Source: a virus
Length of the DNA: 35,082 nt
Reading direction: 5' to 3' (one strand)
Virus record (IMG/VR): IMGVR_UViG_3300049826_000008
Span: 1 to 35,082 of that record
The notes beneath the pieces were generated by a model. It had not been told where the DNA came from, made no database searches, and saw nothing but the letters and a program-made list of their open reading frames with translations. Below are positions 5,758 to 13,212 of the stretch, piece by piece (the stretch's first letter is position 1; each line of letters opens with the position of its first letter). Both the position numbers and the translations under genes were made by a program.

Positions 5758-7140
5758 ATGTGTGGACTCGTAGGCATGGCTGGTAATCTTACCAGCAAAG
5801 AAGAAAAGGCTTTCCATCAACTGCTGATTATGGATTCAGTTCGTGGTGTGGATAGTACAGGTGTAGCTGTTGTCCCTCGTATTGGTGAGGTTAAGATCGC
5901 CAAAGAACTAGGTGACACATATCGTTTGATGGACAAGAAATCGTATGACAAATTATTCCACGGAACTAATCGTTGCATCATTGGACATAACCGTTGGGCT
6001 ACTGTTGGTGGTGTTTCTCGTGACACTGCACATCCTTTTGACTTCACTACTCTTGTGGGCGCTCACAATGGTACGCTCCAATCCAAGTATCGTCTTGATG
6101 ACCACACACATTTCAAGACAGATAGTGAAGCTCTGTACAACCATATTGATTCTAAGGGTTTGAAGAGTGCTCTCGAACATCTGAATGGTGCATGGGCATT
6201 GACATGGTGGGACAAAGAGAAGGAAACGATTAACTTCTTGCGTAACAAAGAGCGTCCACTCTACGTTACGTTCAATGAGGCACAGAGTGTAGTGTTCTGG
6301 GCTTCAGAATCGTGGATGCTCAAGGCTGCCCTTGGTCGCAATGACATTAAGCATCCTGAACCTGTGTTGATTGGTGAAGACAATCACTACTCTATTGCTG
6401 TTAGCTCTGCTGCTGTAATGGAGAAGACTAAGATTGTGCAAGCCCCTTCACGCTATGTTGCTCCTCCTGTGGTGGTCTACCAAGGCTACCAAAATAATCG
6501 TATGGCTAACGGTTATTGGCAAGAGGAAGCAGACAAGGCTAAGCCTGCCGCTACGGTTACTCAAATCGGCAGTGTTCAATCAAAAAAGGAGGGGGTGGCT
6601 CCCACAACAGCCTCCTCAAGCTTACGGACAGGCTACTCGGGAAAAAAGGGCGCATCGCTCGAGCTTCTTGAGTTGGCATCTGACCGTAAGGGTGGCTGTT
6701 ATTACATATGCTTCGATGCACAAAGCCCTTCGTCTAAGGTACGCTTCTACTACAACAAACGTGAGACAGCTCCTCACAAGAATGTTGGTAAGAGTATTAC
6801 CGCAGACATTGGTGACTTGATCATTGATGCGTATGAAGGAGGTTACTACAAGGTTATTGCATCGTCTGTTGAGTACGAGAGTGAAGCTCCCGTCATTGAT
6901 GCAGATGAAGACTTTGACCCAGTAGTTGATCGTCAGTACGTTACTCATACCAATGCAATGATTAGTTTCAACGATTGGATGAATGAGTACGGTGAGTGTG
7001 TGTGGTGTGGTTCGTCCGTACAACCTACTCAACAACACGCATTGACAACAGAGGGTCAGTGCTTGTGTGCAAATTGTCTTGATGATTCAGAAATCAATGG
7101 TTTTGTCAAAATTGCTAAGCAAGTAGCTGCTTCAGCATAA
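5758..7140 (+). CDS. Class II (Ntn) glutamine amidotransferase with C-terminal zinc ribbon
   Basis: The start is set at ATG 5758 because Cys2 must become the N-terminal nucleophile. Ntn amidotransferase motifs follow: RGVDSTG (29-35), GHNRWAT (76-82), AHNGT (102-106) and TDSEAL (121-126). The first 240 or so residues resemble the glutaminase domain of PurF, GlmS or AsnB, but no PRPP, sugar or ATP-PP domain follows. The rest is a linker, an unknown domain (about 300-390) and a zinc ribbon (Cys414, Cys417, Cys437, Cys440). Ammonia would have to be passed to a separate partner, most plausibly a neighbouring ligase. Residues about 275-297 appear locally frame-shifted between two A6 tracts. Confidence 0.88.
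   Translation: MCGLVGMAGNLTSKEEKAFHQLLIMDSVRGVDSTGVAVVPRIGEVKIAKELGDTYRLMDKKSYDKLFHGTNRCIIGHNRWATVGGVSRDTAHPFDFTTLVGAHNGTLQSKYRLDDHTHFKTDSEALYNHIDSKGLKSALEHLNGAWALTWWDKEKETINFLRNKERPLYVTFNEAQSVVFWASESWMLKAALGRNDIKHPEPVLIGEDNHYSIAVSSAAVMEKTKIVQAPSRYVAPPVVVYQGYQNNRMANGYWQEEADKAKPAATVTQIGSVQSKKEGVAPTTASSSLRTGYSGKKGASLELLELASDRKGGCYYICFDAQSPSSKVRFYYNKRETAPHKNVGKSITADIGDLIIDAYEGGYYKVIASSVEYESEAPVIDADEDFDPVVDRQYVTHTNAMISFNDWMNEYGECVWCGSSVQPTQQHALTTEGQCLCANCLDDSEINGFVKIAKQVAASA
6582..6647 (+). other. Probable compensated double frameshift inside the amidotransferase
   Basis: Between A6 at 6582-6587 (followed by GGAGGGGG) and A6 at 6642-6647, the annotated frame uses codons rare in this gene (GGG, CCC, CGG, AGC). 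The +1 frame there reads LPQQPPQAYGQATR with ordinary codons (CCT, GCT, ACT, CAA). One base lost at the first tract and one gained at the second would restore it. This may be an assembly error in homopolymers, a real pair of mutations, or recoding. Confidence 0.5.
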
Positions 7141-7166
7141 TCTTTTTATTTCAACGAGGTGTTAAC

Positions 7167-7958
7167 ATGGAAATTTTAGTTGGTTGCGACCCAGAAGTGT
7201 TTGTGAAACAAGGTGGTGTGTTCAAGTCTGCGTTCGGCTTGATTCAGGGGGATAAAGCTAACCCTCAGAAGGTCAATCGTGGCGCTGTACAAGTGGACGG
7301 TATGGCATTGGAGTTCAACATTGACCCTGCCCATAGTGAAGATGAGTTCTGCCTTAATGTGCAGGATGTATTCAATACGATGAAGCTGATGGTTCCAGAC
7401 TATGAGGTTGTTGCTGTACCTGTGGCTCACTTTGACCCAGACTACATTAAGAACCAGCCAGCTGCTGCTCTTGAATTGGGCTGTGATCCAGACTTCAATG
7501 CTTGGATTAATGCCGTTAACAACAAGCCTAATGGCAATCGTCCTATGCGTACTGCATCTGGTCACGTTCATATCGGATGGACTAAGGGCGCTGATACGTC
7601 TGACTTCAATCACATCGAGATGTGTAACGCTGTGATTCGTCAGATGGACTTCTTCCTTGGCTTGCCTAGTCTTTCCTATGATGATGACCAAGAACGCCGT
7701 GAGATGTATGGTAAGGCAGGTTGCTGTCGCTATAAGCCTTATGGTACGGAGTATCGTACCTTATCTAATGCTTGGCTCAAGAGTGAAGCACTGATGCGTT
7801 GGGTCTATCGTAATACTTTGGCAGGTATGAACGAACTCATCAAGGGTAATGTCTTGGCTGACAAGTATGGCGACATTCAAGAATTGATTAACACAGGGAA
7901 TAAAAAGGAAGCTATGAAGATTATCAAGAACGAGAAGATCGAGGTGTGTTATGCCTGA
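7167..7958 (+). CDS. phiEco32-like COOH-NH2 ligase (GS-fold amidoligase)
   Basis: At 263 residues, this matches the glutamine-synthetase-fold family named after phage phiEco32. Visible motifs are GCDPEVF (Asp8, Glu10), VQVDGMALEF (Asp44, Glu49), SGHVHIGW (His133, His135) and CCRYKPYGTEYRTLSNAWL (Tyr192, Glu195, Arg197). In glutamine-synthetase folds, such acidic and His residues bind metals and ATP, and the Arg binds acyl-phosphate. The expected reaction is ATP-driven joining of a carboxylate to an amine. A GAGGTG site precedes ATG 7167. The last eight bases overlap the next gene. In phages this family is known beside ATP-grasp and amidotransferase genes, as here. The substrate is unknown. 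Confidence 0.9.
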   Translation: MEILVGCDPEVFVKQGGVFKSAFGLIQGDKANPQKVNRGAVQVDGMALEFNIDPAHSEDEFCLNVQDVFNTMKLMVPDYEVVAVPVAHFDPDYIKNQPAAALELGCDPDFNAWINAVNNKPNGNRPMRTASGHVHIGWTKGADTSDFNHIEMCNAVIRQMDFFLGLPSLSYDDDQERREMYGKAGCCRYKPYGTEYRTLSNAWLKSEALMRWVYRNTLAGMNELIKGNVLADKYGDIQELINTGNKKEAMKIIKNEKIEVCYA

Positions 7959-8577
7959 ACTTAATCATGCAGACGTACATCAACTGTATTCAGATACGGT
8001 GTGTCGTTATAAGGGTGCCCCTGTACGTGTTGTAGAGATCAATCGTGACCTTATGGTTTCTATTATTCTTCTGCGTCATGGTAAGATGGCTCAGGTTAAG
8101 TTTGAGCAAGCCCTGTTTGGCCCTCCATTGGGACGTATTGGCTTTGTGAATGAAGGTGTTCATGCTTTCTATGTCACTCGTCAGCCTGTTCGTCGTTACC
8201 AAGTAGGCCTTAATCGTGGTAATGTTAAGTTCCATTGCCTTCCTATGGCTGATCGTAAGAAAGCTGAACGTGATTATAACATCGCATTCAAGATGAATAC
8301 GAAGGCATGGGCCAAGTCATTGGACAATGAATATCCTAGCCTTGCTGAGGCTATACGCATTGCTACGGAGCATAACGGCACTGTTGCTTTCGATAAGCAA
8401 TTCGCTGTTGATGGTGAACGTAACATCTACCACAAGACTAACAAGGTGGGTACTATCCCTCCACGTATGTCTACCGTCAAACGTGTTGTATTCAATCCTG
8501 GATACGAACATCTCGATACTCTCTTGATTTATAACTATGACAAAACTACACGAACTATTGCAGCAAAAGCCAACTAA
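7951..8577 (+). CDS. Unknown protein between the two amidoligases (208 aa)
   Basis: I do not recognise the family. It overlaps both neighbours (8 bases upstream, 41 bases downstream), so it is firmly embedded in the cassette. The N-terminal 80 or so residues look like a beta-rich barrel (YKGAPVRVVEINRDLMVSIIL). The middle is basic (MADRKKAERDYN, about 102-113). There is no signal peptide or membrane segment. It may be a scaffold, a peptide-recognition subunit or the acceptor of the modification, but this rests on position alone. Confidence 0.75.
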   Translation: MPELNHADVHQLYSDTVCRYKGAPVRVVEINRDLMVSIILLRHGKMAQVKFEQALFGPPLGRIGFVNEGVHAFYVTRQPVRRYQVGLNRGNVKFHCLPMADRKKAERDYNIAFKMNTKAWAKSLDNEYPSLAEAIRIATEHNGTVAFDKQFAVDGERNIYHKTNKVGTIPPRMSTVKRVVFNPGYEHLDTLLIYNYDKTTRTIAAKAN

Positions 8578-9751
8578 TGGACTATTCGGTATTGAGATTG
8601 AAACTGAGGGTCGTAACCTTACAATGGTTGCCCCACCTCAGTGGAAGATTGAAGACGATGGTTCCCTACGTGGGCAATTCCCTACTGAACGTGCCGAGTA
8701 TGTTCTGAAGAAGCCTCTTGACTTGCCTAAAGCTATTGACGCAGTTGTTAAGTTGCGTGAGCTTCAGGATGCTAACAAGGCTGTACTTAACTTCTCGTTT
8801 CGTACTAGCGTTCACGTTCACGTCAACGTTCAGCAACTGACATTCCCTCAGTATCTGAATATGATTTATACATACCTGTTGCTTGAGGAACCATTGGTTC
8901 GTTATTGCGGCAAGGAACGTGTAGGTAATCGCTTCTGTCTGCGTTTACAAGATGCAGAGGGTTTGCTTGATTACTTGTTCATGTTGTTCCGTCAAGGATA
9001 TGGTGCACTGCGTCATATTCATGGTGACAATGTACGTTATGCAGCTATTAACGTAGCAGCTACAGGTAAGTACGGTAGTCTTGAGTTCCGTTCACTCAAG
9101 GGTAATATGGATGTGCCCTACATCACAACATGGTTGCAGGCTCTCGATCACTTGCGTTCATTCGCAATGGAAATGAAAGACCCGCAAGATGTACACAACT
9201 TGTTTGTGAACAATACTCCTGAGCAATTTGCTGAGATTGTATTGGGTGATGTATACGAATCATTCGTGTATCCTGAGATGGAAAATGATATGCGTAGTAG
9301 CTTCTCTCTAGCATTGGAGCTTCCATACAACTACGTTGACCAGACAGTTAACGATGCTAAGATTCTGGCTGATCTCCTAGCTAAGAAGGAACGTCAGAAG
9401 GCTGAAGTACAGGCAATGATTGATCACGAGGCATTGATGGCACGCCAACGTGCTGAGCGTGAACTAGCTCGTCGAGCTGAGAGAGATGCTCTTGTACCTC
9501 CTCCAGTGCGTAATGATGTACTTCGCCCAGACAATATCTTTGAAGCACCTCCTGTTCGTCGTCGTCCAGCCCTCAATCCAATCGACTGGAATGCTGCTAT
9601 GGAAGCTCGTTTACAAGCGGGACAAGCTATGGCTGAACGTGCAGGAGTGCGTAGAGGTGCTCGTGGTAATGTGAACATGATTATCGTAGACGATATCTTG
9701 AATGAAGAAGGCCCTGTGTTGGCAGCTCCACAACGTGAAGGACACTGGTAA
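8537..9751 (+). CDS. Second GS-fold amidoligase (Amidoligase_2-like) with charged tail
   Basis: This is a 404-residue protein. FGIEIETEG (17-25) is the hallmark first strand of the amidoligase_2 family. It is followed by WKIEDDGSLRG (36-46), SVHVHVNV (91-98), RVGNRF (128-133) and YGSLEFRSLKG (179-189), which supply the acidic, His and Arg active-site residues. It would make amide bonds using ATP. Residues about 275-350 form a Lys/Arg/Glu-rich helix, possibly a coiled coil, and a Pro-rich segment before a more ordered C-terminus. Family members usually lack such an arm, so it may bind a partner or nucleic acid. The start overlaps the previous gene, and the stop overlaps the next start as TAATG. 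Confidence 0.88.
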   Translation: MTKLHELLQQKPTNGLFGIEIETEGRNLTMVAPPQWKIEDDGSLRGQFPTERAEYVLKKPLDLPKAIDAVVKLRELQDANKAVLNFSFRTSVHVHVNVQQLTFPQYLNMIYTYLLLEEPLVRYCGKERVGNRFCLRLQDAEGLLDYLFMLFRQGYGALRHIHGDNVRYAAINVAATGKYGSLEFRSLKGNMDVPYITTWLQALDHLRSFAMEMKDPQDVHNLFVNNTPEQFAEIVLGDVYESFVYPEMENDMRSSFSLALELPYNYVDQTVNDAKILADLLAKKERQKAEVQAMIDHEALMARQRAERELARRAERDALVPPPVRNDVLRPDNIFEAPPVRRRPALNPIDWNAAMEARLQAGQAMAERAGVRRGARGNVNMIIVDDILNEEGPVLAAPQREGHW

Positions 9752-10491
9752 TGAATATCTATCCATATAAAATGGCTAGTGAGTCAGCGAAAGCATTGGC
9801 TCAAGCGTTAGGTGTTAAGCGACTCAAGCATGAAGGAAGGATGATAGCACTCCCGTTCATCAACTGGGGCGCATCAAAGATTAAACGTGAGATTAAACCT
9901 CTCACTGGTATCTACAACCATCCTAATGCTGTGGCTATTGCTGGCAATAAGCTCAAGACATTCTTGTGTCTTGATCAAATTGTTAACATTCCCGACTACA
10001 CAACTGATATTGCAGAGGCTAAAGAGTGGCTTAATGCAGGTATTACGATTGTTGAACGTCATACTCTCACTGGTCACAGTGGTCAGGGTGTGCGTATTGT
10101 GTCCTTTGATGAGGAGCTTGACCCTAAAGCTAAGCTCTATGTCAAGTACATCAAGAAAGAGCAAGAGTATCGACTTCATGTATTTGATTTCGATGTGTTC
10201 TTTATCCAACGTAAGGCTCGTGCACTAGATGTGCCTAATGACCAAGTGAATTGGCAAGTACGTAATCATGCAAATGGTTTCATCTATGCCAATCAAGATA
10301 TTGAGTTACCTGATGAAGCTAAGCAAATGGCTACTGAAGCAATTCGTACTCTTGGTTTAGACTTTGGTGCTGTTGATTTGATTTACAATGCACGTCAGAA
10401 CAAGTTCTATGTGCTTGAAGTTAACACTGCGCCAGGTTTATTTGGTACTACTCTTGAAAAATATGTCGAGAAGTTTAGTGAATTGGAGTAA
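9751..10491 (+). CDS. ATP-grasp ligase 2 (246 aa)
   Basis: This is the second ATP-grasp ligase of the cassette. The Gly-rich loop HTLTGHSGQGVRI (104-116), the strand EYRLHVF (139-145) and LDFGAVDLIYN (Asp209) lead to the metal-binding FYVLEVNTAPG (Glu223, Asn225), a classic RimK/D-Ala-D-Ala-ligase ending. It starts one codon-overlap after the second amidoligase (TAATG), so the two are co-translated. ATP-grasp 1 differs enough that a recent duplication is unlikely. The two may act on different substrates or on successive steps. The reaction is predicted from fold only. Confidence 0.87.
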   Translation: MNIYPYKMASESAKALAQALGVKRLKHEGRMIALPFINWGASKIKREIKPLTGIYNHPNAVAIAGNKLKTFLCLDQIVNIPDYTTDIAEAKEWLNAGITIVERHTLTGHSGQGVRIVSFDEELDPKAKLYVKYIKKEQEYRLHVFDFDVFFIQRKARALDVPNDQVNWQVRNHANGFIYANQDIELPDEAKQMATEAIRTLGLDFGAVDLIYNARQNKFYVLEVNTAPGLFGTTLEKYVEKFSELE

Positions 10492-10518
10492 TAGCTTGTT
10501 CCCACTGGAGAAAATCAC

Positions 10519-10710
10519 ATGACAACTGAACAATATTCCATAGGATATGATGATGGATATCAAGACGGTGTCAATAAGGAAACTCCATGGAAATATTTGA
10601 CAGAAGCTGATATACAGAAATGTATACCTAGTGCAATGTTCAATGGGGACTTGCACGCTACAACATTTGCTCTTGAAATTGAAGCCATTCTTAAGGAGAA
10701 GAACACATGA
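10519..10710 (+). CDS. Unknown small acidic protein (63 aa)
   Basis: I do not recognise this protein. ATG 10519 follows GGAGAAAATCAC. The N-terminus is Asp/Tyr/Gly-rich (IGYDDGYQDGVNKETPW), a pattern common in small phage proteins. The C-terminal half is helical and ends in a charged tail. It overlaps the next gene by four bases (ATGA). It is probably an accessory early gene. Confidence 0.6.
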   Translation: MTTEQYSIGYDDGYQDGVNKETPWKYLTEADIQKCIPSAMFNGDLHATTFALEIEAILKEKNT

Positions 10711-10892
10711 GCGCACTATCTGAAGTTGACCTGCGAGACTTTGAGAAAGTTGATGTAGATCTGTTAGAATCTCAATTATCTAAGGATGATATGAATACAG
10801 TTCTATTGTTCGATTTTAAAGAGTATTGTGAGACTATTCGTCGCATCCAAAAGAAACTCATTGTTCAAACCCCTGCGTTATTTAAGCCATGA
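10707..10892 (+). CDS. Unknown small helical protein (61 aa)
   Basis: I do not recognise this protein. A strong AAGGAG lies ten bases before ATG 10707. The sequence is mostly helical with many Asp, Glu and Leu (VDLRDFEKVDVDLLESQL). There is no membrane segment. Its stop overlaps the start of the lipoprotein gene (ATGA), so the two are co-translated. Confidence 0.65.
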   Translation: MSALSEVDLRDFEKVDVDLLESQLSKDDMNTVLLFDFKEYCETIRRIQKKLIVQTPALFKP

Positions 10893-11317
10893 AAAAGTTG
10901 ATTCCCTTTATCCCCTTCATCTTCCTAGCCGCTTGCGGTGAATCACCTGCGCCACAACAAGCACAGGCACAACCTCAACAAGTTGTTCAACAGCAACAAC
11001 AGCCTCAAGTTGTTCAGCAACAGCCCCCTCAACAGGTTATTGTTCAACAAGCCCCTCCTCAACACAGTAGTGGTAACGATATGTTGGTTGGTGCTATGGC
11101 AGGCATGGCACTAGGTCATGTAATGAGTAACTCAGGCGGTGGTGGCTCTAGCACCAATGTCACTCGCAATACAACAGTAATTAATAAAACTGTTGTGGTA
11201 CAGCAAGCTCCTAAAGCTGCTCCTCCAACGCCAGCTCCTGCTGCACGTCCAGCACCAGTTGTACAACGTACAGTGGTGTCTTCTCCTTCTCGTTCATTCT
11301 CTTCTGGAAAGCGTTAA
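10889..11317 (+). CDS. Gln/Pro-rich lipoprotein with glycine-zipper segment (142 aa)
   Basis: The N-terminus is a lipoprotein signal: MKK, a hydrophobic core, then the lipobox LAAC with Cys16. Residue +2 is Gly, which favours the outer membrane. A low-complexity Gln/Pro/Val region follows (about 20-60), then GAMAGMALGHVM (about 68-79), a glycine-zipper-like segment that could insert into a membrane, a Gly/Ser linker and an Ala/Pro-rich tail ending RSFSSGKR. The layout recalls the DUF1190/YgiB type of bacterial lipoprotein, but this is a resemblance in pattern only. Phage lipoproteins often block superinfection by masking receptors. It could also be the surface acceptor for the upstream amidoligase cassette. 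Both roles are inference. Confidence 0.8.
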   Translation: MKKLIPFIPFIFLAACGESPAPQQAQAQPQQVVQQQQQPQVVQQQPPQQVIVQQAPPQHSSGNDMLVGAMAGMALGHVMSNSGGGGSSTNVTRNTTVINKTVVVQQAPKAAPPTPAPAARPAPVVQRTVVSSPSRSFSSGKR

Positions 11318-11318
11318 T

Positions 11319-11561
11319 ATGTCTAAATCTGGTGTATCTGGTACTCTCTCTGAATCGTTGATGTTGCAGCATCGTTTTGAAATGGTGTATGACACTCTCG
11401 ATAAGTTGCCAGCCGATGACCACAAGGGTCGTGCTGTTGTAGCTGGTGAGCTTGCAAGTATTCGTAAACGTATGGAGAAGTTGCCCAACTACAATATGCG
11501 TGGCTTGCAAAAGATTATGAACTTCTTTAAACCATACGCAGCAAAGGAGGCTAATGTCTAA
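11319..11561 (+). CDS. Unknown helical protein (80 aa)
   Basis: I do not recognise this protein. ATG 11319 follows GGAAAG and lies one base after the lipoprotein stop. The product is helical and basic toward the C-terminus (IRKRMEKLPNYNMRGLQKIMNFFKPYAAKEANV). It contains the ribosome site AAGGAGG of the primase-helicase gene, which it overlaps by eight bases. That coupling suggests a small replication accessory, by position. Confidence 0.65.
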   Translation: MSKSGVSGTLSESLMLQHRFEMVYDTLDKLPADDHKGRAVVAGELASIRKRMEKLPNYNMRGLQKIMNFFKPYAAKEANV

Positions 11562-13212
11562 GTGTGTAGAAAAACTTCCACACCGAACTGATAAGTGTAA
11601 CAGTGCCAACGGATTACAAGTATTCTTAAAAGAAGACGGGTCATACGATGGTTTCTGTTTCGCTTGTGGTACTCATGTACCTGACCCCTACCATGATAAA
11701 CCGAAGGACTATAAGCCACAATCTATCGTCAAGTCTAAGGAACAGATTGAAGCTGAAATCAAGGAAGTAGCAGACTACCAAACTGTTACTCTACCTGACC
11801 GTAAGCTTAAGAAAGAATCCTTAGAATACTTCGGAATCAAGATTGGTGTGTCAGAACAGGATGGAACGACCCCTGTAACGCATTATTATCCTTACTATGA
11901 GGGTGATGCACTGATTGGTTATAAAGTTCGTCTAATCGAGAATAAACGTATGTGGGCCATTGGTTCCACTAAAAACGCAGACTTCTTTGGTTGGCAACAA
12001 GCTATTCAAACAGGGGGTAAGAAACTCTTCGTAACTGAGGGTGAGTGTGATGCAGTAGCTCTGTATCAAATCTTCAAAGACCATAATAAGGGTACTCAAT
12101 ATGCTGATTACAATCCTGCTGTCGTGTCTCTCAGTAATGGCTCTGGCGGTGCTTCTAAGCAATTCGCCAAGATGCTTCCTGAAATAAGAAAAGTCTTTAA
12201 AGAGATTATTCTTGTATTCGATAATGATGCCGCAGGTAAGAAAGCAGTAGATGACGTACTACGTATTGCCCCTGATGCGATGGTTGCCAGTCTTCCATCC
12301 AAAGATGCCAATCAGTGCCTTATGGATGGGCGTTCTAAAGCTGCATATAATGCGTGCCAGTTCAACGCCCAAAAGCCGAAGAACACTCGCTTGGTGTCTG
12401 GGAACGATCTTCATGAAGCAGGTAAAGAACCGCCAACATTCGGGGTATCGTGGCCTTGGGAACACATTACTAAGGCAACAAGGGGGATTCGCCTCGGAGA
12501 GACTATCTATATTGGCGCAGGCCAGAAACAGGGTAAGTCGGAGGTCGTTAACACCCTTGCAGCTCATTTTATCAAGGAACACGGATGGAAAGTATTTCTT
12601 GTCAAGCCTGAAGAGAGCAACAAGAAAACCTACAAGCTTGTCGCAGGAAAGCTGGTAGGTAAGTTCTTTCACGATCCTACTAAACCCTTCGACGATGTAG
12701 CGTATGACAAAGCAGGTGAGGTGTTGCAAGACCAACTGTATATGCTTAACTTGTATCAGCACGTAGGCTTTGACACTCTCAAAGCTGACATTCGTGCTGC
12801 TGCTAGTGAAGGATGCAAGGTCATCATCATCGACCCTATTACTAACTTAACTAATGGAATGGATGCAGCTAGTGCAAACGTTAAACTTCAAGAAATTGCT
12901 CAAGAGCTTTCTGCTATGGCCCTTGACCTTAATGTGGTTATCTTCATTTTTTGCCATTTGCGTAATCCTGATTCTGGCCCACCTCACGAAAGAGGTGGTG
13001 AGGTCTTGTCTAGTCAGTTTGCTGGTTCCCGCGCGATGGCTCGCTCTTGCAACCTCATGCTCGGACTCGAAGGAAATCGAGACCCAAATCTTGGACCTGA
13101 AGAGCGTAATTTACGAACTCTAGTATTGTTAGAGGACAGGGAGTTTGGTGAGACAGGCCGATACAAACTCTACTGGGATCAATCCACAGGCCTATTTAAC
13201 GAGATCAATTAA
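11554..13212 (+). CDS. T7 gp4-like primase-helicase (552 aa)
   Basis: The protein unwinds DNA at the fork and makes primers. An N-terminal zinc-binding element (Cys4, His9, Cys14, FCFACG at about 35-40) is followed by a TOPRIM primase core: FVTEGECDAVA with the catalytic Glu and LVFDNDAAG with DxD. The RecA-like helicase has Walker A GAGQKQGKS (321-329) and Walker B VIIIDPITNL. Length is close to T7 gp4 (566). ATG 11554 follows a perfect AAGGAGG site. The gene is followed without a gap by the sigma-like gene (TAATG at 13210-13214). It is the first replication enzyme of the block. Confidence 0.95.
   Translation: MSKCVEKLPHRTDKCNSANGLQVFLKEDGSYDGFCFACGTHVPDPYHDKPKDYKPQSIVKSKEQIEAEIKEVADYQTVTLPDRKLKKESLEYFGIKIGVSEQDGTTPVTHYYPYYEGDALIGYKVRLIENKRMWAIGSTKNADFFGWQQAIQTGGKKLFVTEGECDAVALYQIFKDHNKGTQYADYNPAVVSLSNGSGGASKQFAKMLPEIRKVFKEIILVFDNDAAGKKAVDDVLRIAPDAMVASLPSKDANQCLMDGRSKAAYNACQFNAQKPKNTRLVSGNDLHEAGKEPPTFGVSWPWEHITKATRGIRLGETIYIGAGQKQGKSEVVNTLAAHFIKEHGWKVFLVKPEESNKKTYKLVAGKLVGKFFHDPTKPFDDVAYDKAGEVLQDQLYMLNLYQHVGFDTLKADIRAAASEGCKVIIIDPITNLTNGMDAASANVKLQEIAQELSAMALDLNVVIFIFCHLRNPDSGPPHERGGEVLSSQFAGSRAMARSCNLMLGLEGNRDPNLGPEERNLRTLVLLEDREFGETGRYKLYWDQSTGLFNEIN

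Noticed and set aside
7176-7691. Minus-strand open frame of 171 codons
   Set aside because: Opposite the well-supported COOH-NH2 ligase gene, without a ribosome site or family motifs.
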